A DNA stretch of 35,578 bases from Candidatus Nomurabacteria bacterium (lineage in GTDB: Bacteria > Patescibacteriota > Minisyncoccia > Phycocordibacterales > SBAW01), in NCBI GenBank assembly GCA_020854065.1, contig JADZGF010000014.1, positions 1-35,578 on the forward strand, given 5' to 3'. This document shows positions 1 to 8,259 of the stretch, in pieces. Positions within the stretch are counted from its first letter, which is position 1. Each line of letters opens with the position of its first letter. The position numbers and the translations under genes are program-made. The notes under the pieces were generated by a model, which saw only the letters and a program-made list of their open reading frames with translations, did no database searches and had not been told where the DNA came from.

Positions 1-59
1 AAAGAGCATGCAGTCACAACACTTTGAATTTTCGCGGAGACATGAACCGCGGAAATAAA

Positions 60-82
60 AAGTCCCACCAATTGGTGGGACT
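60..82. terminator. bidirectional intrinsic terminator
   Basis: A perfect 11-bp inverted repeat (AGTCCCACCAA and its complement) has T-rich runs on both sides. It lies just after the stop of the DksA-like gene and would end the rpsO-pnp-side minus-strand transcripts. Confidence 0.85.
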
Positions 83-88
83 TTTACT

Positions 89-445
89 TTACATGTGTGT
101 AGTACAGGTCCGAGCGGCAGGGTTTGCTTCAAGTCGTTCTCGTTCGATTTCTCCCCCGTCGACTTCGCAGGTGCCGTATGTCCCGCGTTCAATTTTTTCA
201 AGTGCGTGTCGGATCTCCTTCCACCGCGTTTCTAACTTTTCGGTAATGTTGCGATTGTTTTCAAACTCTTCTATCTTGTCTGCCGCCTCGGTCCATTCTG
301 CTTGTGGCGGCATCGTGTCCATCTCCGGGGCGGCTCCTTCCCAATCCCCCGTTTCTTTGTTTACTAATCTTCCTGCTGTTTTTAAATCACCCTCTATTTG
401 TAAAAGCTCTGCTTCGAGTACTTCTTTAAAATGCTGCGTATCCAT
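89..445 (-). CDS. DksA/TraR-like protein with degenerate zinc finger
   Basis: A 118-residue protein with an N-terminal helical, acidic half and a C-terminal segment (about 88-117) matching the DksA/TraR finger: GTYGTC, then RLEANPAARTC. The family normally carries Cys-x2-Cys twice. Here only C93 and C114 remain, and the partner positions are D96 and H117, so zinc binding may be altered or lost. DksA/TraR proteins bind the RNA polymerase secondary channel; whether this one does is inference. A TATACT hexamer (457 to 452 on the minus strand) ends 7 nt before the ATG and no Shine-Dalgarno is visible, so the mRNA is probably leaderless. It lies 14 nt after the membrane protein gene. Confidence 0.8.
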   Translation of the reverse strand: MDTQHFKEVLEAELLQIEGDLKTAGRLVNKETGDWEGAAPEMDTMPPQAEWTEAADKIEEFENNRNITEKLETRWKEIRHALEKIERGTYGTCEVDGGEIERERLEANPAARTCTTHM

Positions 446-459
446 GGTGGCAGTATACC

Positions 460-1707
460 CTATTGCGATTGCGGTTGGTATTGAATTGGGGTTGCGGCGA
501 CCCGGGTAATAATCTCACGCAAGGTCGCTTCGTTTGTGGTTATGAGTATGGTCTCTCGGTTGAGGAAGGTCCACAACAACAAAATATTTCCCTGTTGATC
601 GACAATTGCGCGCGTGTCGCGATTCTCAACAATTCGGTCAATAAATGGTGTCGCGATAATAACGGATTCTTCGGGAGTCTCTGGAGTAGTGGACGCGCTG
701 CTTGTTGCAACGGTAGTGGTTGCAGCAGCGGTGGTGGTTGCTGTTGAGGTGGCAGTGGATGTTGCGCTTCCTCCAACGGGAGGAAGTATCGATGGAGGTG
801 TGGGTGAAAGTTGTGGTGAGATAGTTCGGTTAAAAAGTGGAATAAGATCTGCGCGCATGCTTCTCTCCCATTCAAGCATCGCGCGGTACGTAACATCGTA
901 TGAATCAGCTTGCACGATCAAGAATGGCTGATTGCGATCATAACTATGAACGCCGAGTATGTACTCAGGTTTGAGCGTACGGAGGAGATCTGTCGGAATT
1001 GCAGGGGCAAACAAAAGTAAAAGATCGGTAATAGGATATGGCAATGGTTGCTCAACTTTTGCGTCAGCAGTCACCCAGATCTGTTCGATAAGTCCGAGTG
1101 GAATATTTACGTCGTCTCGTGCAGCAACGAGTGCACCCATAGTTCCTTGGCGTTGCGGCAACACCTCCACTGCAACTATTTCATCAACATAAATAATTCC
1201 CGTGTGAGTACCTTGTGGTGTGGGAACTGGTGACGTGCGCAACACGACAGGAATGATGAGAATAACCGAAGCTATAAGGAGTACACTTCCGGCGCCAACA
1301 TATACCCACTTTTTCCACCAACCGGCTTCCCTTTCCGGAGTGGGCTCTGCAGGAACCTCTTCTTTCTTTTCTTTACGCATCGCTTCAGCAGCAGCAATGC
1401 TTACTTCTGAGACTCCGCCTTTTTGTACCAAGCTTTCGATATCGCTGTGATAGGTTTGTAGCGGCCGAACCTCGTCCTCGTTTACAGGAGGTTTTGCAGG
1501 CTCCTCAACAGGAGTTTCTTTCGGCGTTGATACTTGTGGGGTCGGACCGTCTGTAGCTGCCTTCTCCTCTTGTGCCACAAGTAACCCTGCGCTCACGCGC
1601 TGGGCACTCTGGGGTGTAGTGCCAGGTGTTTCTTTTTTAGGCAGGAGTATCTTGTCTAAATCGATACTACTCCCTGGATTCTGGTTTTCTTTCTCGTTGT
1701 CCGCCAT
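460..1707 (-). CDS. single-pass membrane protein with Ser/Thr/Ala-rich linker
   Basis: A 415-residue protein of unrecognised family. Residues 1-130 are hydrophilic and Pro/Glu/Lys-rich, with a motif near 89-110 (ESLVQKGG followed by a short helix). One transmembrane segment covers about 134-156 after WWKKW. An extracytoplasmic part of about 165-305 follows, then a low-complexity Ser/Thr/Ala linker (313-346) and a C-terminal domain (about 348-410). The positive charges before the membrane segment suggest the N-terminus is cytoplasmic. The ATG lies 41 nt inside the end of pnp in another frame and has no Shine-Dalgarno, suggesting translational coupling. A role in envelope organisation is possible but unsupported. 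Confidence 0.75.
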   Translation of the reverse strand: MADNEKENQNPGSSIDLDKILLPKKETPGTTPQSAQRVSAGLLVAQEEKAATDGPTPQVSTPKETPVEEPAKPPVNEDEVRPLQTYHSDIESLVQKGGVSEVSIAAAEAMRKEKKEEVPAEPTPEREAGWWKKWVYVGAGSVLLIASVILIIPVVLRTSPVPTPQGTHTGIIYVDEIVAVEVLPQRQGTMGALVAARDDVNIPLGLIEQIWVTADAKVEQPLPYPITDLLLLFAPAIPTDLLRTLKPEYILGVHSYDRNQPFLIVQADSYDVTYRAMLEWERSMRADLIPLFNRTISPQLSPTPPSILPPVGGSATSTATSTATTTAAATTTVATSSASTTPETPEESVIIATPFIDRIVENRDTRAIVDQQGNILLLWTFLNRETILITTNEATLREIITRVAATPIQYQPQSQ

Positions 1708-3853
1708 TAGGGTTGGTAGACGGGGTGAGTCCTTTCTTTACTGCCCACTCAGGATCCGCCATCTTGATCGACAAGTTAATGCGGCCCTTTTCGTCTATCT
1801 CCTTTATCATAACGCGGACTTTATCCCCTATTTTGAGTGCATCACCAACTTTATCGATACGGAACGGTGCCACTTCAGAAACATGAACCAATCCTTCGGC
1901 GTCTTTACCTGCACCGATGCGTACAAATGCGCCAAAATCCATCATCCGGGTTACTTCTCCTTCATAGAGTTCGCCTGCTTTGTATTCTTTGACGATTCCT
2001 TCGATCATCTCTTTGGCTTTTTGTGCAGCACCATTTTTGCCGGTGATAAAGATTGAACCGTCATCTTCAATAGTGATGTCATTTACCCCAGAGGCATCCT
2101 TAATCCCGTTTATCGTCTTGCCGCCACCGCCGATCACCAAACCAATCTGATCCGGCTTAACGCGCATGGTGAGAATTTCAGGAGCGCGTGGGTTGATAGT
2201 GTTGCGAGGTGTGGCAATAGCACTCTCAATAGTATCGAGTATATGTGCGCGAGCTACTTTTGCTCCCTGTAGGGCTTCAACCAAAACAGGTACCGGAATT
2301 CCATCGAGTTTGATATCGAGCTGAATTGCGGTAATACCGTTGCGTGTGCCAGCCACCTTAAAGTCCATGCCGCCAAATTCATCCTCAGGACCTTGGATAT
2401 CAGTCATTACTTTATGGACACCACCATGTGTCATCACACCCATTGCGATACCAGCGACTGGTGCTTTGATCGGTACACCACCATCCATAAGGGCGAGTGT
2501 TGAGGCGCATGCGGAACCCATAGAAGTTGAACCGTTGCTGGCGAGGCACTCTGATACCAGACGGATAGTGTACGGAAATTCTTCTGCTGATGGGATAACA
2601 GCGGCAAGTGCTTTCTCTGCGAGAAAACCGTGACCGGTGGCGCGACGATTAATGCCGCCCATACGGCCGGTCTCCCCCGCCGAGTATGGAGGAAAGTTGT
2701 AATGATGCATGAAACGCTTCTTTACATCATGCTCTTCCATCGTATCGATGACTTGTGAGTCACCAGGGCCACCAAGTGTAAGTGCGGTAAAGACGTGTGT
2801 GCCGCCACGATAAAAAATACCGGAGCCGTGTAGCATGGTTGAGATATCCCCTGCTTGTGCAAAGAGAGGGCGGACTTCATCCATGCGGCGACTGTCAGCA
2901 CGTTTATTATCTTCCACTGCACCACGATGAATTTCTTCATCGACGCGATCTTCCATAAAGCGTTTAATTGTGCCTTTTGAAAGTGAAGTAAGTGTTGGTT
3001 CTTGCGAAGCAGCTTCTTCGATACGTGCCTTCCATGCATCGATAAGTGCGTGAATTGCGTCTTTGCCCGGTTTTCCGCAAAAGACTGCCTCTGTTACTTT
3101 TGTTTTAAACTCGTTCTCGTACAGTGCGCGAAGTGCTTCGGGAAGTTCAGGTGCAGCTACTTCACGTTTGGTCCGACCCATTTCTTTGATGATTTCATTC
3201 TGCCACGCAAGGATTTTGTTGTGTTCTTCGATTGCGAGACCAAATGCACTCGCGACGGTTTCTTCGTCGGCTTGCTGTGCTTCGACTTCAACCATGTTAA
3301 TGGTTCCGTCTTTACCACATGCAAGAACGTCCATCATTGCGGCCTCGCGCTCAGTGTATGTCGGGTTTACGATCGTTTGTCCTTCTTTGTGTCCAATGCG
3401 TACTGCGGCAACAGGTCCTGCCCATGGAATGTCTGATGTGGCGAGTGCAAGCGATGCAGCATTTACCGCAAGTTGACTTGGGTCTTCTTCATCGAGTGCG
3501 AGCACGGTGACGACCACCTGCACTTCGTTGCGGATATGCTGCGGAAAAAGTGGACGGATAGTGCGGTCCACAATGCGACCCGTGAGTATTGCTGCATCAG
3601 AAGGTCTGCCTTCACGACGCATGAAGCGGCTGCCTAAAATAGCGCCGGTTGCGTAATAGCGTTCTTCGTAATCAACGGTGAGTGGAAAATAATCGATGTC
3701 ATCGCGTGTACGCTCGGAGATAACTGCAGTGGCGAGCACTGCGGTGTTTCCGTAGCGAAGGATCACGGAACCGTTCGCCTGTTCTGCGAGGTCGGTAAAC
3801 TCGGCAACCATAGGTTTGCCGCCGATTGTGGTCTCAAACTTTTTGCTTTGCAT
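1667..3853 (-). CDS. pnp: polyribonucleotide nucleotidyltransferase (PNPase)
   Basis: PNPase degrades RNA 3' to 5' with phosphate in the cytoplasm. The 728-residue protein has the full family layout: two RNase PH domains, the second with the GGMDFKVAGT catalytic region, then a KH domain (GLVIGGGGKTINGI) and an S1 domain (YEGEVTRMMDFGAFVRI), with a short charged tail. I chose the ATG at 3853, which gives the usual start MQSKKFETTIGGK; an in-frame TTG 14 codons upstream is less likely. No Shine-Dalgarno is visible. The order rpsO, NYN protein, pnp resembles the widespread rpsO-pnp linkage with one gene inserted. Confidence 0.97.
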   Translation of the reverse strand: MQSKKFETTIGGKPMVAEFTDLAEQANGSVILRYGNTAVLATAVISERTRDDIDYFPLTVDYEERYYATGAILGSRFMRREGRPSDAAILTGRIVDRTIRPLFPQHIRNEVQVVVTVLALDEEDPSQLAVNAASLALATSDIPWAGPVAAVRIGHKEGQTIVNPTYTEREAAMMDVLACGKDGTINMVEVEAQQADEETVASAFGLAIEEHNKILAWQNEIIKEMGRTKREVAAPELPEALRALYENEFKTKVTEAVFCGKPGKDAIHALIDAWKARIEEAASQEPTLTSLSKGTIKRFMEDRVDEEIHRGAVEDNKRADSRRMDEVRPLFAQAGDISTMLHGSGIFYRGGTHVFTALTLGGPGDSQVIDTMEEHDVKKRFMHHYNFPPYSAGETGRMGGINRRATGHGFLAEKALAAVIPSAEEFPYTIRLVSECLASNGSTSMGSACASTLALMDGGVPIKAPVAGIAMGVMTHGGVHKVMTDIQGPEDEFGGMDFKVAGTRNGITAIQLDIKLDGIPVPVLVEALQGAKVARAHILDTIESAIATPRNTINPRAPEILTMRVKPDQIGLVIGGGGKTINGIKDASGVNDITIEDDGSIFITGKNGAAQKAKEMIEGIVKEYKAGELYEGEVTRMMDFGAFVRIGAGKDAEGLVHVSEVAPFRIDKVGDALKIGDKVRVMIKEIDEKGRINLSIKMADPEWAVKKGLTPSTNPNGGQRERKPESRE

Positions 3854-4029
3854 ACAAAGTGTGTGTATGCGAGGTTCGCGAATTTTAGGCTCCAAGCGAT
3901 TCTTGGAAACTACCTATCCGCGCGCCTCGCTCTATATAATAATTGCCCATCTCACTGTAGCAGGTGCGATACAAAAGAAAAAGGCCTTACGTGAGGTACA
4001 TAAGGCCATGTTTCTTTCGATGGAATGTA

Positions 4030-4683
4030 TTACGCTTCCCCCGACATTTTTATTGCAGGATCTTCGTCACCTCCCTCTTCGGGCTCTTCGGCGACAACGT
4101 CTACTTCTTCATTTGGCTTGCCAGCAGCGGCAGTGGCGCCAAAGCCTGGTATCCAGCTGCCCCCTTTGCCACCGCGGTATCCAATGAGGTAGTTTTTAGG
4201 ATCTTCGCAAATATCGATAAAGTCATCGACTGCTTCGCGCAATTGTCCGGATGAGGATTTACCAAACGCAATAACCTCTACTTGTACGCCATGCGTGTAT
4301 TTGAGGTACTCCACGAGCGGGACAAAATCTCCGTCGCCGGTTGCGAGAATAATTGCATCGAGTTTTTGAGCCTGGGCAATAGCGTCTATCGCCATACCAA
4401 TGTCCCAGTCAGCTTTTTTAGCGCCACCGGCAAATACACGGATATCTTTGACGCGCGTTTCAATGCCGAGCTTGTTGAGGGCGTCAAAAAAGCCCTTCTC
4501 TTCCTCGCTTTCAGTACGAATAACGTATGCAATGGCGCGAATGAGGATACGTCCAGCGACTGCCTCTTTCACTACCTGACCAAAATTTACCTTTGCTTTG
4601 TATAGATTCTTTGCAGAATGATACAGATTTTGCGTGTCTATAAAAATGCCGACACGCTGGCTTTTATGCTTGATGATTGCCAT
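4030..4683 (-). CDS. NYN-domain (LabA/DUF88, PIN-like) putative ribonuclease
   Basis: A 217-residue protein with the NYN fold signature: FIDTQNLY (D16), ADWDIGMAID (D92, D94) and ATGDGDF (D117, D119). These acidic residues would bind the metal of a PIN-like nuclease. Residues 165-217 form a Gly-rich and then acidic tail likely to be disordered. The ATG at 4683 precedes the conserved start; an in-frame TTG at 4740 adds an unusual hydrophobic stretch and is less likely. A TATACT hexamer at 4757-4762 (read on the minus strand) could give a leader of about 67 nt. Its place between rpsO and pnp suggests an RNA-related role; the substrate is unknown. Confidence 0.88.
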   Translation of the reverse strand: MAIIKHKSQRVGIFIDTQNLYHSAKNLYKAKVNFGQVVKEAVAGRILIRAIAYVIRTESEEEKGFFDALNKLGIETRVKDIRVFAGGAKKADWDIGMAIDAIAQAQKLDAIILATGDGDFVPLVEYLKYTHGVQVEVIAFGKSSSGQLREAVDDFIDICEDPKNYLIGYRGGKGGSWIPGFGATAAAGKPNEEVDVVAEEPEEGGDEDPAIKMSGEA

Positions 4684-4804
4684 AAAAATTAGGAACACAC
4701 ACAGAATATGAATAAAAGGAACTGCCGACCTACAGCACAAAAAAGTATCCTACTTCAGTATACACGAAGAAGGGATGAATTTCTTTCAAAAAAGAGTGAA
4801 GACC

Positions 4805-5071
4805 CTACTTTTTAAGGCCGAGTTTCTTCACAATAGCGTCGTGGCGCTTTTTGCTTTTACCCTCTAAGTACTTAAGATGTGTGCGGCGATCCGCAACCAT
4901 CTGCAAAAGTCCGCGGCGGCTGTGCTTATCTTTAAGATGTTTCTTGAGATGCGAAGCAAGTTCGTCGATCTTCTTCGAAAGCAGCGCAATCTGCACCTCG
5001 GCCGAGCCGGTGTCAGTGTCGTGAATTGCGGTTTCTTTGACCGTTTTTGCTTTCTTCTGCTTCGTCAGCAT
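4805..5071 (-). CDS. rpsO: 30S ribosomal protein S15
   Basis: An 88-residue uS15, full length, with the rRNA-binding signature (HDTDTGSAEVQIALLSKKI, then the HSRRGLLQMVADRR region). S15 binds the central domain of 16S rRNA during 30S assembly. The start follows an extended -10 (TGA then TACAGT) ending 7 nt before the ATG, with a TTGCGC -35 at 17-bp spacing. That predicts a transcript starting at or next to the start codon, leaving no room for the leader pseudoknot by which S15 autoregulates in E. coli. Confidence 0.97.
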   Translation of the reverse strand: MLTKQKKAKTVKETAIHDTDTGSAEVQIALLSKKIDELASHLKKHLKDKHSRRGLLQMVADRRTHLKYLEGKSKKRHDAIVKKLGLKK

Positions 5072-5077
5072 GGCCCT

Positions 5078-5106
5078 ACTGTATCACAGCTCATTAAAAT
5101 GCGCAA
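5078..5106 (-). promoter_or_regulatory. rpsO promoter, predicted leaderless
   Basis: Read on the minus strand: -35 TTGCGC (5106-5101), 17-bp spacer, TG-extended -10 TACAGT (5083-5078). Its last base is 7 nt from the rpsO start codon. Confidence 0.7.
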
Positions 5107-5214
5107 GGGGTGCATTAGGTAGACCATTTAGCGTGCAATTTGGCAAAATCTACTATATGTTTGCGAATGTTTCTTCATACAGTATACAGATGAAGGGCAC
5201 AGTATATTGAGAGT

Positions 5215-7320
5215 ATGCCGATACACAAGGGACGCGGAGGTGCCCGAAAAATAACATTTAGGTTTTTGGTCGTGCTCTCTACTTTTTTGTTCGTAGCCGC
5301 AACATTTATTTTCTGCATTTCTCTCCTTGTGCCCTCTCCGCGCGAAGCGATTTCAGCAAATGCGGCCTATGAGTCGTATCATTACTACCAACTTCCTGAT
5401 CATCAAAAGAAAATTGCCCTTAGTTTTGACGATGGCCCTGATCCGGAGGCCACCAAAAAGATCGTGGACACCCTCACTGCTGCTGGTGTACCCGCCACCT
5501 TCTTCTTAATTGGTCAGCATGTGCTCGCGTACCCTGATCTTGCTCGCTATATTGTCGATAAAGGCTTCACGATTGGGAACCACACCTTTACGCACTCTCT
5601 ACGGGTACATGACTCGCCACAGCGACTTGCTGCTGAGTTGGCGGCAACTGATCGCATTATCGAGCGCGCCACAGGCGTGCGTACACGCTACTATCGCCCA
5701 CCCTACCTGCTCACCATTGGTATAGATCCCGCGCCTAATCCGTGGACATCGGAAGAGCCAGCAAACCTGTGGGCACTTCAGATGGGGTATGTACCCGTTG
5801 GTATCGATATTGACTCACATGATTGGGATGCAACGACGGCAGAAGGAATTATTCAGCGGTTTGAGCAAGAGATAAATGACAGTCGGCACATTGCACTCTT
5901 TCATGACGTGCCTCACACCGCAGAAGCGCTGCCAGAAATACTTTCCTGGCTTAAAGCAGAGGGGTATCAAATAGTGCCGCTTGAAGAGCTTTTGGTACCG
6001 ACTGCAGGTGTGCCACCTCTCTCCGAGGCATCTCTTTTTGTACCGGTCGAAACTGCATATCTCTACTTTCTCTCTCATGCGAACGTGGGTCTTGGTGCCA
6101 TTGGGGTACTTTTGTTAGGACTCCTTCTGTTGCGCATCTTTGTACTCATGAGTCTGCTCGCGCGAAAAAATCACGAAGCACCACCTCCACCGCTGAGTCG
6201 CTACCCTCTTATTTCGGTATTGATCCCTGCGTACAACGAGGAAGAAAACATTGAGTCAACGGTGCGGTCAGTCTTGCAGAGTGATTATCCTCGTCGGGAA
6301 ATTATTGTTATAGATGATGGCTCGACTGACTCAACTGCAGAGCGAGTACGTGCGTTGTGTAAACGGTATCCAAAAGTAGTTCGATTGCTTGAAGTGCAAA
6401 ATGGTGGAAAAGCTCGGGCACTCACCATTGCAACAGAAGATGCGCGAGGAGAACTTTTAGTGGTGCTCGATGCTGATGCGGTGCTTGAGTCCCATGCGCT
6501 CCACGCGTTTGCACGGCACTTTATCGATCCGCGTGTGGGTGCGGTGGCGGGCAAGGTATATACCACCGGCACTAGTGGATTGCTCGGTAAATTCCAAGCG
6601 CTTGAATATTGTGTTGGTCAAAACATTGAGAAGCGCGCGTTCTCTGCACTGGGGTTAGTGGGTGTCGTGCCTGGACCTGCAGGCGCGTGGCGTACTTCTG
6701 CAGTACGTGAGGCGGGGGGTTTTCCAACCGACACATTGGTTGAAGATCAGGACATGACACTTACACTCTTGCGACGGGGGTGGCGTATTAACTACGAGCC
6801 AACTGCAATTGCCTATACCGAAACACCCGCGACACTCAGTGCATTCTTAGCGCAGCGGTTTCGTTGGGTGTATGGCGGGATCGAATGCTTTTGGAAACAT
6901 GCGGCCGTTATTGCGGAGCAGCCGCGTACTGTGCTCGCGTTCCTCTTGATGCCACACAATTTTATATTTGGCATCGTACTTCCCGTTATGTACCCGCTCA
7001 TCGATCTCGTGCTCATCGTGAGTCTCTTTATGGGTTTCTGGAGCGAAGCGCTCATACCGATACTGATCTTTACGATAGTGGATATGTTGTACGTGGCGTG
7101 GGCACTGAATGGAGAACCGCGTCATCTGCAACGACTTGTCTTTGTGGTGCCGCTTCTACGTATCGTGTATCGACAGCTGCTCTACTACACCGTATTGCGT
7201 GGACTAGTCCGTGCCATCGAGGGAACCGGTTCTGCGTGGAATAAAGTGGCGCGACTTGGAGAGACGAAACGTTTCTTCGAGGAGCGTCTCGCAAAGGAGC
7301 ATCTTGCTATCTCCAAGTAA
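5215..7320 (+). CDS. fused polysaccharide deacetylase - family 2 glycosyltransferase
   Basis: A 701-residue membrane protein. An N-terminal membrane segment (16-40) leads into a NodB-type deacetylase (about 64-260) with the metal motifs FDDGPD (71-76), HTFTH (H123, H127) and RPPY (161-164). After a second membrane segment (290-315) comes a GT-A glycosyltransferase (about 330-560) with VIDDGS, LDADA (D419, D421), EDQD (510-513) and QRFRW (547-551), as in processive hyaluronan/cellulose/poly-GlcNAc synthases. More membrane segments follow (575-660). The fusion would couple polymer synthesis inside to deacetylation outside; the polymer is unknown. TATATT (5203-5208) ends 7 nt before the ATG, so the mRNA is probably leaderless. 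The 3' end overlaps the convergent gene by 14 nt. Confidence 0.93.
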   Translation: MPIHKGRGGARKITFRFLVVLSTFLFVAATFIFCISLLVPSPREAISANAAYESYHYYQLPDHQKKIALSFDDGPDPEATKKIVDTLTAAGVPATFFLIGQHVLAYPDLARYIVDKGFTIGNHTFTHSLRVHDSPQRLAAELAATDRIIERATGVRTRYYRPPYLLTIGIDPAPNPWTSEEPANLWALQMGYVPVGIDIDSHDWDATTAEGIIQRFEQEINDSRHIALFHDVPHTAEALPEILSWLKAEGYQIVPLEELLVPTAGVPPLSEASLFVPVETAYLYFLSHANVGLGAIGVLLLGLLLLRIFVLMSLLARKNHEAPPPPLSRYPLISVLIPAYNEEENIESTVRSVLQSDYPRREIIVIDDGSTDSTAERVRALCKRYPKVVRLLEVQNGGKARALTIATEDARGELLVVLDADAVLESHALHAFARHFIDPRVGAVAGKVYTTGTSGLLGKFQALEYCVGQNIEKRAFSALGLVGVVPGPAGAWRTSAVREAGGFPTDTLVEDQDMTLTLLRRGWRINYEPTAIAYTETPATLSAFLAQRFRWVYGGIECFWKHAAVIAEQPRTVLAFLLMPHNFIFGIVLPVMYPLIDLVLIVSLFMGFWSEALIPILIFTIVDMLYVAWALNGEPRHLQRLVFVVPLLRIVYRQLLYYTVLRGLVRAIEGTGSAWNKVARLGETKRFFEERLAKEHLAISK

Positions 7321-7981
7321 TATCAGAGGTCGTTACAATTTCCTTCCACGGCCCTTCCGGCACATCACGCTCATCTACAAACCGCCAGCTTGTGGTTGCG
7401 TTTGTTTCAAGTCCTAGACAGGTCCAGAGTGCAGGAGATATATCGAGCCCCGCGCGTACTCCGAAGGTATTTTTTGGTGTTGCGCTTTCACCAAATACAT
7501 ACACAAAGTCATCACTCTCGCCCGGTCCCACGTCTTGCCACTGTCCGTAGCATGTCTGAGTGCCAAAGCGTACCTCTATCCATCGATTCTTCAGCAAAGG
7601 TCGTCCATTATTAAGGACAGACGCCCAGGGTATCTTGGCGGCCGACTCTTTATATTGAGGAGCGCTGCCTTGGACAAACTCTCCATATGGCAGTGCGAAA
7701 TAGAACGGATTTTCTTTTGGAGTAAATGTGCAGGGGTGGTATCCGCAGCGGTACAGTGGGTCGTCAATTCCGCCAAAGTGCTCTTGCCAGTTGTTGTCCC
7801 AATAGCTTTCGTCGTTGGCAATATAGTCATTTGATGCGTCTGCTTCCTCCCCCACCCAAAAAAGGGTCGTTGTGGTAGATTTATATTCCCCTCGGGGCGC
7901 GGCGAATACCACCGCAGAGAGGTACACCAAAAGTGCAAGTGCAATGAGGGAGGTCCACAGGTATACAGGGCGGATGGTCAT
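7307..7981 (-). CDS. exported or membrane-anchored protein of unknown function
   Basis: A 224-residue protein with an N-terminal hydrophobic segment (about 8-28, signal peptide or anchor). The rest is soluble and rich in Trp and Tyr with four Cys (CGYHPC near 79-84, then TCYGQW and WTCLG), which fits a small disulphide-stabilised extracytoplasmic domain. I do not recognise the family. The start ATG is conventional and has no Shine-Dalgarno; a TATAAT lies at 8003-8008 read on the minus strand, giving a leader of roughly 15 nt. The 3' end overlaps the convergent synthase gene by 14 nt. Confidence 0.75.
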   Translation of the reverse strand: MTIRPVYLWTSLIALALLVYLSAVVFAAPRGEYKSTTTTLFWVGEEADASNDYIANDESYWDNNWQEHFGGIDDPLYRCGYHPCTFTPKENPFYFALPYGEFVQGSAPQYKESAAKIPWASVLNNGRPLLKNRWIEVRFGTQTCYGQWQDVGPGESDDFVYVFGESATPKNTFGVRAGLDISPALWTCLGLETNATTSWRFVDERDVPEGPWKEIVTTSDITWR

Positions 7982-8002
7982 ACAGTCAACAATTACCTAG
8001 CG

Positions 8003-8010
8003 ATTATAAA
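8003..8010. promoter_or_regulatory. overlapping divergent -10 elements
   Basis: The 8 bp read TATAAA to the right (8005-8010, 6 nt before the ATG at 8016) and TATAAT to the left (8008-8003), serving the two divergent membrane protein genes. Confidence 0.5.
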
Positions 8011-8015
8011 CTACC

Positions 8016-8228
8016 ATGAAGACGGATCAGAAAGATAGATTTTGGCGATGGTTTGGATTCTTTTTTGCAGCAAGCATAGCAGCATGTTTTGTGGTGGTAT
8101 TTGTGTTGATCGAATTTCGCACGTTTGAGCTTGAGGTAGTGGCTGCTGAAGCACTGCCCACAGAGCAACCATCCAGCGAAGCGTGGTGGGTCACACCACC
8201 CTACTACCCTGCCTTTCAACCGTGGTGA
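8016..8228 (+). CDS. small single-pass membrane protein
   Basis: A 70-residue protein: a charged N-terminus (MKTDQKDRFWRW), one membrane segment at about 13-33, then a 37-residue tail ending in Trp/Tyr/Pro-rich WWVTPPYYPAFQPW. No known family. It is divergent from the exported protein gene, and TATAAA ends 6 nt before its ATG, so its mRNA probably has no leader. The coding call rests on this promoter placement and on the sensible topology. Confidence 0.6.
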   Translation: MKTDQKDRFWRWFGFFFAASIAACFVVVFVLIEFRTFELEVVAAEALPTEQPSSEAWWVTPPYYPAFQPW

Positions 8229-8259
8229 TTGTTAATAAAAGGGGAGCGTCGCACAATAT

